DNA from: Ditylenchus dipsaci
Taxonomy: Eukaryota; Nematoda; Chromadorea; Rhabditida; Anguinidae
Length of the DNA: 64,000 nucleotides
Reading direction: 5' to 3'
NCBI GenBank assembly: GCA_004194705.1
Contig: SADC01001329.1
Span: 310,001 to 374,000 of the forward strand
A model generated the notes under the pieces. It did not search any database, was not told the DNA's origin, and was given only the letters and a program-made list of their open reading frames with translations. A program made the position numbers and the translations under genes. This document shows positions 32,701-43,724 of this stretch, piece after piece. Each line of letters starts with the position of its first letter. The stretch's first letter is position 1.

Positions 32701-32817
32701 TCAATTTGTTCTTCTTGTTCGTTGATTGTCAGCGAATAAACCAGAACTACGAAACCGATTCCTTTTTGCCGAAACTGGACTATCGAAGAAATTGGCATCC
32801 GCTTGCGAGTTTTCCAT
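32701..32817 (-). CDS. Small ORF, possible first exon
   Basis: Minus-strand ATG at 32817 opens MENSQADANFFDSPVSAKRN.. for 38 codons to TGA; a GTAGTT donor could end it earlier after RNRF. Composition is protein-like and polar, but it has no relatives I recognise and no downstream exon was found. It lies between two repeats. Confidence 0.2.
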   Translation of the reverse strand: MENSQADANFFDSPVSAKRNRFRSSGLFADNQRTRRTN

Positions 32818-32879
32818 CTTATTATCTATAAAAAGAAGTATTTGAAAAGCAATATTACCAGAGACGTCAATTGACGTCA

Positions 32880-32965
32880 CTAAAGTCAGTGTGACAGTGA
32901 CACTGACAGTGACACTGACACTTCAATGTCACTGTCATGGTCACTGTCCGTGTCACTGTCACACA
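32880..32965. repeat. GTGACA/TGTCAC simple repeat with inversion
   Basis: GTGACAGTGACACTGACAGT then TGTCACTGTC units form an inverted pair; pure low complexity next to a solo TTAA-MITE end. Confidence 0.8.
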
Positions 32966-32982
32966 AAAATTGGAAACCCTGC

Positions 32983-33034
32983 CTGGTACCCGCCTTTCAA
33001 ACTATTCCCATCGTCGACGAGCATGCCCCTTTAA
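32983..33034. repeat. Solo right end of the GGGGCATGCTCG MITE
   Basis: CTGGTACCCGCCTTTCAAAC through GAGCATGCCCCTTTAA equals the right arm of 3196-3516; there is no left arm nearby. Confidence 0.7.
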
Positions 33035-33370
33035 GAAGGGGTGGAGGCACATTTTATAGTTCGAACGGTTCGAATACCACTACGTGCATGCATACTTTTT
33101 TTTGACTGTTTTTTGATTGCTTTTTCTTTTTTCCTATTTATTTTTTAATTTTGTTTGAAATTCGTTACACTATAGTTCGATATGACGGGCCGTGTGAACG
33201 TAAGAAAACATACAACATATTACAGGGATCCGTCGATAATCCATATTATCCATTTTGTAGTTTAATATTTTATCCGTTATGGATATCCGTTACACGTCCT
33301 GCACATGAGAACGGGATCAATAATACAGGGATCCGTGTGAACGTAAGAAAACATGAAACATATTACAGGG

Positions 33371-34651
33371 CAGGGCTGTAAATTTTTTATTTTTGACATC
33401 CTACATCCACATCCACATCCGGCCAAAAACATTCACATCCACATCCGACATCCGACCCAAAATTTTCGACATGCAACATCCACATCCGACATCCGGCCTA
33501 AAATTTTTGACATCCACATCCATCCGGATGTCAAATTTTTTTGACATCCTTACATCCAAATGACATCCGGATGTCAAAATTTTTGACATCCGGATTTCCA
33601 AGTGATATCTGGATGTTTACATCCACCTCCGGCTGAATGTGGATGTCAAAAATTGCTTATATTCACTTTTAATTAATAATATGGGTACAATAGCCTATTT
33701 AGACAAGAGACATAGAAAAGATGCAATCACTACACATGGGCATAACAATGGCAAATATTTATTTTGACGTGAAACCAAGACACTAAAGTGAACCAAATTA
33801 AACATTCATCAGACCCAAATTGAACCCTAGCAGCACTTTCCTTCGAAGCAAATCCTCCAACGAGCAGCCCTTGACACCACCGGAGTTGATAGACTAAATC
33901 ATCAAAATAAAGAATAAATAATCTACTCACTTGATCCCTCGCTCTTCCTCGGTCTCTTGCTCAAAGTTGTCGGCGTATTTCCTGGCACCTTCCGTTTGTT
34001 GTTCTTGGGCACTGCTTGCTCTTCGACTTCCTCTTCTCCGGATGTTATTTGCACTTCGTGGCTCATGGCGACTAGCTTGACTGAAGAAAAAGTATAATTT
34101 CGGTTAAGAATTATTCGGGAGGGAATGGACTATTGGAAATTGTAGATTTGGGAATCGGAGGAATGGGACCAACGATGAGACGGAAAGAAGGAAAGAAAAT
34201 CTTTCTGAGTTTTGCGGGATTTTAGCTTATCGGATTTTGGCGTTTGGTTTTTTTCGAAACAACAAAGAAGAAGATTTAGAACAAGGAAAAAAGAATGTTT
34301 CGGCCACAAGCCGAAAAAATCCGCAAAAGCATATTGACATCCGCCATGAAAACATCCGAAAAACATCCGGACATCCGCTGACATCCGCCATGAAAACATC
34401 CGAAAAACATCCGGAATCCGCTGACATCTGCCATGAAAACATCCGAAAAAACATCCGGACATCCGCTGACATCCGACCTAAAAAATTTCATCCACATCCA
34501 CATCCGGCCAAAAAAATTTTGACATCCACATCCGACATCCGACCCAAAAATTTTTGCCATGCAACATCCACATTCACATCCGCCGGATGTGGATGTATCG
34601 GATGTACACATCCACATCCGGATGTATCTTCCGGATGTTTTTACAGCCCTG
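33371..34651. mobile_element. hAT element, 1281 bp, 8-bp TSD, carrying exon-like sequence
   Basis: CAGGGCTGTAAA at the left and TTTACAGCCCTG at the right are canonical hAT ends; flanks TTACAGGG (33363-33370) and TTACAGGT (34652-34659) are a TSD with one mismatch. Subterminal zones are tandem ACATCCACATCCGACATCC arrays (33395-33640 and, mainly same-sense, 34330-34640). No hAT transposase is seen; the middle contains two exon-like blocks of an unrelated gene. Confidence 0.85.
33769..34066 (-). pseudogene. Gene fragment of two exons inside the hAT
   Basis: Minus-strand exon 33931-34066 starts MSHEVQITSGEEEVEEQAVP and continues with KNNKRKVPGN and SKRPRKSEGS, basic clusters like nuclear localisation signals, then a perfect GTGAGT donor. 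After a 37-nt intron an acceptor opens 33769-33893 in the matching phase (YQLRWCQGLLVGGFASKESA..), ending at GTCAAA. I do not recognise the gene. It may be the first exons of the element's own protein or a captured host gene. Confidence 0.5.
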
Positions 34652-34807
34652 TTACAGGTTCCGTTGATAATCCATATTATCCATTTTGTGGTTTAATATT
34701 TTGGATATCCGTTACAAGACTGCAGAAAAGAATGCTTCTGGCTTGAATTTCTTTCTGTCTCGAGTGAGCCCTCGATTTTAATACCCCTTTCAACTTTTTT
34801 GTTCTAA

Positions 34808-34874
34808 TTACTCTCGATATAACGGCCCCACGGCCGTTCCAAGGGGGGGCGTTACACCGAGGGTCGACTGTATA
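34808..34874. repeat. Tigger-like end
   Basis: CTCTCGATATAACGGCCCC and GGGCGTTACACCGAGGGTCG then ACTGTA; same outer word as 8745-8920 and 60378-60534. Confidence 0.55.
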
Positions 34875-35015
34875 GTTTGAAACGAATTTGAAAAAAGTAA
34901 TAAAAAAGAAAAAACGATCAAAAAAGTTTAAAAAAAGTATGCATGCTCGTAGTGGTATTCGAAGCATTCGGACTATGAAATGTACCACCTTTAATTTTTA
35001 AATTATTTGTTTCAG

Positions 35016-38000
35016 GGTTTGATTCTCGAAAATGCCAAAGATGCGGATGCTGCTGTTCAGCTCCTGATTAAAGCAAATGATAAACTTGTTCAAAGTAAAT
35101 TGACTAACAATTTTCAACTTGCGTAAGTGAGATTTTTGTCAATAATAAAAGGTTATAAAGACAAGCAAAAAACCTATTTAGCATCCAGTTTCATAATTGT
35201 ACTTATCCAAAAATTACACATTAACTTTTCGAGATGAGATACTATTTTGTAGTCTTTTTCCTGCTCTCCCACATGAGCTATGAACTTTCAAACTTTGCAA
35301 CAACAGAAGAATATAAAAAAATTCCTTTATTGAAGGTCTTGAAATTTTTTCTATCTCAATTTTCAATGTTTTTGTCAAGCCTGATCTGTCAGTCTACTCT
35401 CAAAAATCGTAATGATTACGATTTCACCGGTCGTTTATCAACCAATTGAAAGTTATGCAATAGTGATCCGCAGATTTCAATAAGCCGTAAACCCATTTTC
35501 AAACAAGGTGGCGCCTTATCGAGAGGCGCGAGTCTTAAAGAAGAGACTTTCTCTTAAAAAGCTTTCTTGAAAACTGAAGTAAAAAAAGTGTAGGACCTTA
35601 GGCAGGAACGAACTTGAGGTATTAAAATATACAAAAGTATAATTTGCTATTTTAAATTTTTTCAAATTTTATTTAAAATATCAATTATAAAAAAATATTA
35701 GTAGACTTGTAAGCGAACAAAAAATCAATTACTTCCAATCGTAAAAGTTCCGTATTTTAGAGTGCAGACCAAGGGGAATGTTGGGTGTGGAGCAGGTCCT
35801 GATGGTTCAGGAAATGGAGCATGGATAGCTGCCGGTACACATATTTATTTACTCAACCCATTTTATGTTTAAAAAAAAGTTAGATTGAAAAAATACTTGA
35901 AAATTTGTGGAATTTCAATTTTTCGCTTTGACCAAATTTTTATTTATAGATTCGAGTCTCGATTTTACGGCACCCTATTCTCAAAAAAAAGATGCAGTAA
36001 AAAACGAAACTTGCAGGTCTTGTATGTTGAGTTTTTGAAATACTATATGCACAATTAGAATCCATTTAATTTTTAGCCTAGACTAACCGAAAACAACAGA
36101 CAAAACACTTTACAACTAGATGTCAAAAATAAAAATAATTGTTGAGGTGCCGTAAAATTTGAATCAAATTTATTGGATTAAATTTTATTTCAAATTTTTG
36201 CCTGTTTGTAGATCTGTACTACGAGCGCAATGTGACTGCCTTCTTTGGCCCAGTTTGTTCTGATGGTTGGTTCAATTTCCTCCGCAAACTATTACGCTAA
36301 TTTGCAATTCATATAGACATAGAGTTGATCAGCAGGGTAGCTTCATCATGGAATGTGATTCAGGTGAAAAAATTATGTCTTGTGAAAAACAACAGGGGAC
36401 TAAGGCATATTTCGGACGCAGCAACTGCACTAGAACCAAAAAATTTCATTTAACATTAGAAAGACGGTTTGTAACTTCGATGTGTGCAGAATTCACGATG
36501 AACATGATGGCTGAAAAAAAATGGATTCGAACGGGTAAAACAGTTTCTAAAGTTCTAAAAAAACTTCTTCAAACGTCTTCTAAAAACTTCTTCAAACGTC
36601 TTAACCGTTCAGCAAATCTTTAGTTCTGACCCTATATTGAAGTCACTATCAAATTTCAAATACTGTTTAAGACAATAAACATTCGAATAGTGAATTTAGA
36701 GTTATTTTGAAAATCAAATGTTTATTGTCCTGAAATTTGATCGTGACGTCAATATTGTAAAAACAGTTTTACAAGTGAATTGACCATGCTGAGCACGAAT
36801 CACGTATCCGAACTAAAGATTTGCTGAACGGTGAAGAGATTTAAAGAAGTTTTTGATACAACTTTAGAAGCTGTTTTACCTGTTCGCATCCCTTTTCTTC
36901 CCGAAATTTTTCAGCCATCATGTTCAGCATGAAATTCTGCACAAGCACGCACCAAAGTTAAAAAACCGTCTTTCTAGTGCTAAAAGTTTTTAAGCCCAAA
37001 AATTTAGTTCAACTTTTGGAGGGACTACCATCTGGATGTGGATGTTACAACGATTGTTCAGATGTCTACCATGTCAGCTTCCAATGTGGCCACCAATGTG
37101 GTTGCTGTCCTCACAGCTCAAAGTTGGCAAAAAGTTAGCTGTTTTGGAGTTGTATTATTATTTGGTTTAGTGGATAATTTAGATTGCACTTATTACTTGC
37201 TCAAGGTCAGTTAATTGTAGGAATTGCTTTGATATTCGTGTTGCAATGGTGTTTGGTGTTGCCTATAGCATAATTTTGCATTATTTAGTTGTTTCCCAGA
37301 CTTTAATGCTGACGAAGGCAGATTCAACACCATGAAAAATGTGTTGACTGACCAAAACATAGATATAGTGGTCAGTTTGGACCTGTCTGTTAGTCAGACT
37401 ACTTCGGCTGAAGGTAATTTAATGACAAAGATTTTTATGGTCATAGATTTAAAAATAATTACAATCTATTTTGTATAACCATAGCGTGGTTTTATAACCA
37501 CAGATTTGAAATCCCGCAGAGTCTATTGCTGTAAAATTATTATTTGGCCAGAAAAAATATTCTACAAGATTACAAATCTGTGGCCAGAAAAAATATTATT
37601 TGACTTTTTTCAAATATTCTACGATCAGAAAAAGTATTATCCATGTTTAAATAATTATCCTGTAAGTGTACAGGGTGTGTCACTTTTTTCGACCTTTTCT
37701 GGCCTTGTTTTATTTAAAATAGCTAATTTACTTCAATTAAAAAAAATAGCAAAAAGCATCCTGTATGATATATTTATAGGGAGGTGGCTTCAAGGTGTTT
37801 CCTACTTTTTTTTTCGATAGCTTCATGCATTGGAGATTTTATTGAATTCAAAACCTAGCCTAAATTTTTAGCTATCAATTAATATATAAAAAAAATCTAT
37901 CGAAAACCTAAATTGAGCACGAACTAGAGATCAAAAATATTTTGAAAAGTTGTCCAAAGACCTCGAATTTCCCGATACCGTCAATTTCTCCCACATTGAC

Positions 38001-41000
38001 CCTTGAGACTATATATGGCTGGTCACATTGAAAAAAAAGGATATTATGGAGAATCACTCACTTCAAAAAAACTTCCGAGTCTCGTTTTCCGAAAAATGGG
38101 TCATTTTCAGAAATTTCATCCGCCGTGTTTCAGGCGGACAAAAACGTCGTACGTATGTAAATGACGATATTGTGCATATATAATAAAATAGAATACGATA
38201 TTGTTTTGTAGAAAAGCATACTTTTCAAAGAATAAATTATGGTGAACTTTTACTGTTTAGATCTAGCCCCTTTACTGAAATCAATAAAAAACCAAGCTAG
38301 GGGTAAGAAATTACATATCTTTCATCATTGAAAGAAAAATTTCTTGTTTTAGTGATAGTTTCCCTGTTTGGCAACACTATGGTATCTTTTGTACCATGAA
38401 ATCATCTATAATATCGTTTGAGCGTTCACTTGCAGGGATCTTACAAGAACTTTTTGAAAGCAATGCAATTGGCAGAAATAGGGGTGACGAGTTTGTGCCA
38501 ATCATCATAGTCTCCGAGTACACCACTGAAAATGTCGACCGACCGTGGTTTGAACTTGATAAAAAGTATTATTTAGCATAGAAATCTTATATTGGTTACA
38601 GGCAAACAAATGAGGCAGGTGGTATAGATGCCGAGACATTTTACCTCTACAAACAAGCAATTGTGGTAAGTATTAGATGGTTGGGATAGTAGAGTTGACC
38701 GTGGATATTGTGGCATACTTTTAAACTTATGCCTTGGCCACAATTGAGGTGTGAGGTCGAGGTATGAGGTCCGTTTCTAAAAATTTATTTTTTTCATCGA
38801 ATAGTGGGAAAGTTTATTTTATTCAGTAGCAGACCTTATAAATAGGTCAAAAAACTTTTCAGATCAGTAAAATGACAAGATCTTGCTGAGCTAGTTCACC
38901 TCAAAGACCTCGACCTCGCACCTCCCACCTCCATTGTGGCCACCACATTACTGTATTTCCACTAATAGAGTGGCAGCCCTTATTTTATAACTAGGGTTTC
39001 ATAGTTAAGGCTATTTTTGATTGACAATTTTCCAATTTTCGGGAGTTTGAAAAAGAGAGCGGTATGCCGCTTTATTAGAGGAAATACGGTAGCTTTATTT
39101 CAGCCCGTTGGGTCTTTCTATTGAGGCTTCTATTTTTTAAATCGACAAAAAACAGGAAAAATTCGAATTTTTCCTCGAGATTTTGGGTGCTCAACCAAAA
39201 TCTAAAAATCAGTAGAGCTCGTGAGAGCTAAGAAAATGCAATAAACAGTTTTCCAAAATATTGCCTCTGCCTTGAGATAAAGACCCTGAAAGTCGTAGGC
39301 GCTTTTATTAGAGAAAATACAGTAACTAATTTTGTTTACACATTTGCAGTTGACCAATAACTACTACAATGCTACTTCAGTGGATAACTTTGCTATGGAA
39401 ATGGGCATCCAAAACAACCCCATGGTTTGAATTTTTCTAAAAGTAAAGAAAACCACTTCTAATTGCCCTATTTCCCACTTTAGCTGATGACATACATGCA
39501 ATTGTACGAGTCCTACTGGATGTATGCCAATTTTCTGGATTTATCATATAAAAGAAGCAAATGCAAGACATATATTTGGATGGTGACTATGTTCGAAGCT
39601 ACATGGTCCAGAATGGAATTACTCAAGGTAGTGTGGTCAATAATTTTGCAAACAAAAGACTGTTGTTTTTTGTACTTTAGGACCTTTTGGACAAATTTTG
39701 CTTGATTCCAACAGCCAAAGACTGGCTCCTTTCAGAGGTATAAAGGAATTTTGGCGTTAACCTTTTTCTTGAAAAAATTTTTTAACACAAAAACAATTTT
39801 TCGTACTTGTTTTCTGCCGTTTCGTCTATTTTCTTGCCGTGAAAAGTCATTTTATAGCAAGACAAAATTTTCGGTAAAAAAATTTTACGGCAAAAAAGTC
39901 TCTATATGGCACGAAAAAGGTTTGTTTGTAATTTCGTACTGCATTTTTTGAACGCTATATCAAGTTGGACCCCACCTCGGCTCCGTCAAACTTATTTACA
40001 TCAAAAATTTCGAATTTCGAGACGAGCTCTTACTCGGTGCGTCTTTTAAAAATGTTCGGGTCTTGGACTAGTGCTGAAACAATTTGAAAAATCTAATTCG
40101 AATCGAGCTACGAACTTTCATAATTTTTTCACAGGCTCTGAGTTGGAGCTAAAGATATCAAATAGCGACGCTACTGTCATATACCCCCCCCCCAAAAATC
40201 GGACGCTACTGTCATATACCCCCCCCCAAAAACCGACTTTTTTGGGAGTGTCTAAAACCATTTTATGTAATAATTTTGCCATAAAAGGACCAGAAATGCC
40301 ATTTAAATAGGATTCAAGGGCTGTATTGGGAGGGGAAGGGAATAATAGGGGCCACTTTTTTGGCTGCTTTACCATGTTTTTCAACTCGGGCCGTGCAAAA
40401 ATAGACTCTATATGCATTTTATTATCAACTGTACTTCTCAGAATCATGTCAAAAGTAAGTGAGTGCGCGCATCTCTAACTCTCAAGCCCCCTGTGCCCCC
40501 TTCGGGGGCGCAGAGGGCTTGGAGTTGAGATGCGCACACCCACATACCTTAGACACAAATCACTCGAAAGCGACTCTGGATGCATGAAAAAACATGCATA
40601 CCAGAGTTATTTATGCGGTAGGCCCCAGTATTCAAAACTATGTTCAACATCTTTATTTTTTCGCCGAACAGCATTTCCCCTCATCCTACAAGGCCGGGCC
40701 AGAGGCCCAGCATCCAAAAATTCAGCCTAGCACTCAAAATGTGCTAGGCCTATGAGTAAACCCGCGAGGTCCACCCCGCTGATCGGCTAGGTCTATGAAA
40801 AGTACTTATACTTATGCCTGCACCACAAGTTCCTGGGTTTGAAAGTGCCCTTAGATGCTTAGAGAATTAATACACTAAGGATCCCAACCATCTCGAGAAG
40901 TGGCCCCTGTATTATTCCCTTACCCTCCCAATACAGCCCGCAATCCCATTTAAATTGCTTTTCTGGTCCTTTTATGGCGAAATTATTGTGTAAAATGGGT

Positions 41001-43724
41001 TTTGACCATCCCTAAAAAGTCGGTTTTTGGGGGGGGGGTATATGACAGTAGGTCGATTTTGGGGGGGGGGTATATTACAGTAGCGCTTTTTTTTGGGGGG
41101 GGGAGGGGGGGGTATATTACAGTAGCGCCCAAAATGCACAGCACAATCTCAGGTGCCAAATATTTTAAAAATGCGACCCTAGCATAGAATACCCCGCCCC
41201 CATATAAGTCGAGTCTCGCTAATCCGGGACCCCCTAAAGTTCGCTCCCGCCTTGGGTCCAACATTTTTTTACCTCGATTTTTCAAGTCTCTTGCCAAATG
41301 TAATTCGCCAGTCTGGTCCGAAATATCGCAAAGATTTCGATTTTGCCGGTCGTTTTTTTAAATAGCAAAATTTTTGCCGTACAAACCCGCGAGTCTTGAT
41401 AATCCGGCACCCCTTTTTCAAAAATATATTCTATAGTAGCGCCAAAAATACTAATGTTCAACCGAAAGGAACAATTTCTCGCAAATAACCCGAAAGCATA
41501 AATCGGATGCGCCAAATACCAGTTAACCGAAATCCGGATAAGACAGGGATGGGAATCGTACTTTTTAAAACCTTAAAACCCTTTTTATTTCCGTAATTTT
41601 TAGTCAAATTCTTTTTTTTCGCTTCAAAATGGTGAAAGCACTGGATAAAATTACTTTTTCCTTTCAAAAGTAGTCAAAATGTACTTTTTTCAGCAAATAT
41701 ACTTTTTTCTGCAAATTTTATTCCCGTCCCTGGTATAGGACCAATTTAACCAAGTCCACACTACTCTTGCGAAAAACGGAAAAACGGCGAAACATTGATT
41801 GACCTTACGTGGGATTGGACTCGAGACTATTTTATATAAAGAAACTCTTTTTACGATGTTCTCAATTTTTCGTTTCAGTATTCATGACTGATAATACCGT
41901 CAAAGATATTGTGGAGGTGGTTAAAATCTCTTTTCCTTCAAGTGTACTGTAGGGAGCTGCCACCAGCCGACACCAAATGTGCCTCGCTGGTAAACTTTTT
42001 ATCCAATCATCAGTTTTTTGATGATATATTGTGTTGAAGACCGGTGCTCACATAGATGGACTCCAGACCAAGATGACAAACCTCCACCAGACCTTCCTTC
42101 TTGTGGCTTGGGGGTGAATTGTGCGACCAAAAGGGGTTACCTTTGGAGTACTCGATTTTTTGTTCATTACTAAATTTTTAACTGTTTAGAACTATTATCA
42201 TTGTTGTCACTATCATGGTACAGTCCTTTACTACAAATATTCTTGATTTTTTCAGCAAAGTCCGAGAAAGCTGTATTAGTATTACAGCGACTGTTTTTGG
42301 TTTTTGGGTCATAGCGAATCGTTGCCCTGTTTCGATTTCGAAATCTTGTTTTTACAGCCATTGCTAAAATAACGGGTGACCCCAATTGGTATATTATGTC
42401 AAAAAGACGATTTTTGCCTGGTGTCCCTGTGGTTTGGCCCTTGCCCTTCCAAAGGACATCCAGAGACCAGGAGCCAAACTACAGGAGGCCAAGCAAAAAT
42501 CGTCTTTTTGACATTATATACCAATCGCGAGGGCTTTTGGTTCTAAGAAGGGCTGTGGAAACGATATTTCGAAATCACAACAGTTACGAGCGTTTGAAAT
42601 CGAGAAAAATTTTATGTACACTAGGTGGATGCAGAAAAAAGCTTTTTAGCTGCAAAAAATCTGTGCTCTGGCAAAAAACGAAAAAAACTTTTTTGCATTT
42701 GTAAAAAATAATCAAATATTTAGTTGTTTTGCCAATTTTTTTATTATTTGATTGCACTGCTTGAACCATTGATATTTTACAAAAATTATTTGCTGAAATA
42801 TGATTTTATCCCCCGAAAATTGCTTAGAATTTTTTTTTGTAACTTGCTGCTCCAGATCGGCGGCCGAACTTCGGCCTACAGCTAATCCGACACTTTTCTG
42901 ACTTTGTTTTTTTTGCTGGATTCCCGAAGTTTGTTGCGATAATTGAAAAAGTCTTAGGCTCTATATTTGTTGGGGCTCCCGCAAAAAATTGCATTGGTCC
43001 CCCTGTTGTTTGTAAATTTCATTTTTTCAAAAATTTTCGTTCACCGAGTTTTTTGCATTTATTCAGCAATTTTACGAAAAAAAAAGATTTCTGGTGCATT
43101 AAATGTTATGAAATACGATTTATTTTTCATTTAAAACACAATAGACTTTGTCTGTCCTAGAGGAATCGATGGCCTTGCAAACAGTAAAATCCACTTTTAG
43201 TCCATTTTTGTCAGTGAATTACATTGTGAAACAATTAAGGTATTTAAGAACAAAGAAAAAAACAAGGGGTCCAAGGCATATCTTAAATGTTCTAATAGAG
43301 CGCCTCTTCTCTAATATAGCCCCCCTCTCGACTTTGAAGGCGTGTATTTCAGAGCAGAGCCAGCCTTTCAAAAGGCTGTTTATTGCATTTTCTGAGCTCC
43401 CACAAGCTCTACCGATTTTTGGTTGAACACCCAAAATCTCTTGATCGACCTAAAATTACTTCGATTTTTGGGGGGTGGAAAAATAGTGGGCCCCGGGAGG
43501 GAGGGAGACTCTATTAAAACATTTGCGGTATTTCTTTTTCGGGGACAACACCAACATGTATAGAGCTAAACTTTATATATTGGGAATTTATGAATTTTTT
43601 AATTAAAGTTTTGACGATTCTACCCTGAAACATCCGAATCGTCTTACATCGTTAACTGTAATATTCAAACAAATTCAGGTGACCATATGCTTGCCTTCAT
43701 TGTTTTTTTGTGTTTCGGCAGAGT
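35016..43724 (+). CDS. Cyclase receptor: extracellular ligand-binding block and membrane segment
   Basis: Exons: 35016-35122, 35761-35834, 36212-36265, 36317-36363, 37008-37133, 37183-37205, 37289-37413, 38353-38381, 38436-38565, 38602-38665, 39350-39424, 39484-39627, 39681-39737, 41879-41919, 41953-41989, 42056-42113, 43679-43724. Family signatures: DLYYERNVTAFFGPVCSD then ISRVASSWNV (ANF-receptor C-x-x-x..ASxWN), SWQKIALITCS, VIVSLFGNTM, FLKAMQLAEI, LDGDYVRSYMVQNGITQGPF with GQILLDSNSQR, and WTPDQDDKPPPDLPSCGLG, the PP-x-D-x-P-x-CG juxtamembrane motif. HMLAFIVFLCFG is a short hydrophobic membrane candidate. Frame breaks at 38481-38484 and 39550-39553; phases into and out of 42056-42113 do not close. 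Confidence 0.8.

Larger units (their letters stand above)
33041..34990. mobile_element. ~1.95-kb TIR element hosting a hAT
   Basis: Left GAGGCACATTTTATAGTTCG..TTCGAATACCACTACG and right CGTAGTGGTATTCGAAG..GAAATGTACCACC form ~55-bp TIRs. Its interior is a roughly 1.5-fold repeated unit (GTGTGAACGTAAGAAAACAT and GATAATCCATATTATCC at 33190-33370 and again after 34652). The hAT at 33371-34651 interrupts the second unit. The right end stops about 25 bp before the first recognised cyclase exon. Confidence 0.65.

Noticed and set aside
34130..34746. Long ORFs with His/Pro or Met-Phe-Cys-Gly repeats on both strands
   Set aside because: Produced by the ACATCC array at the hAT end; the real exon-like signal is elsewhere in the element.
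36267..36623. 118-codon ORF inside the cyclase gene
   Set aside because: It crosses a real exon (36317-36363) in another frame and then reads the arm of a foldback element.
41205..41425. Tigger-like element in the 41.2-41.4 kb region
   Set aside because: GAGTCTCGCTAATCCGG and GAGTCTTGATAATCCGG are in direct, not inverted, orientation, so no complete element can be drawn.
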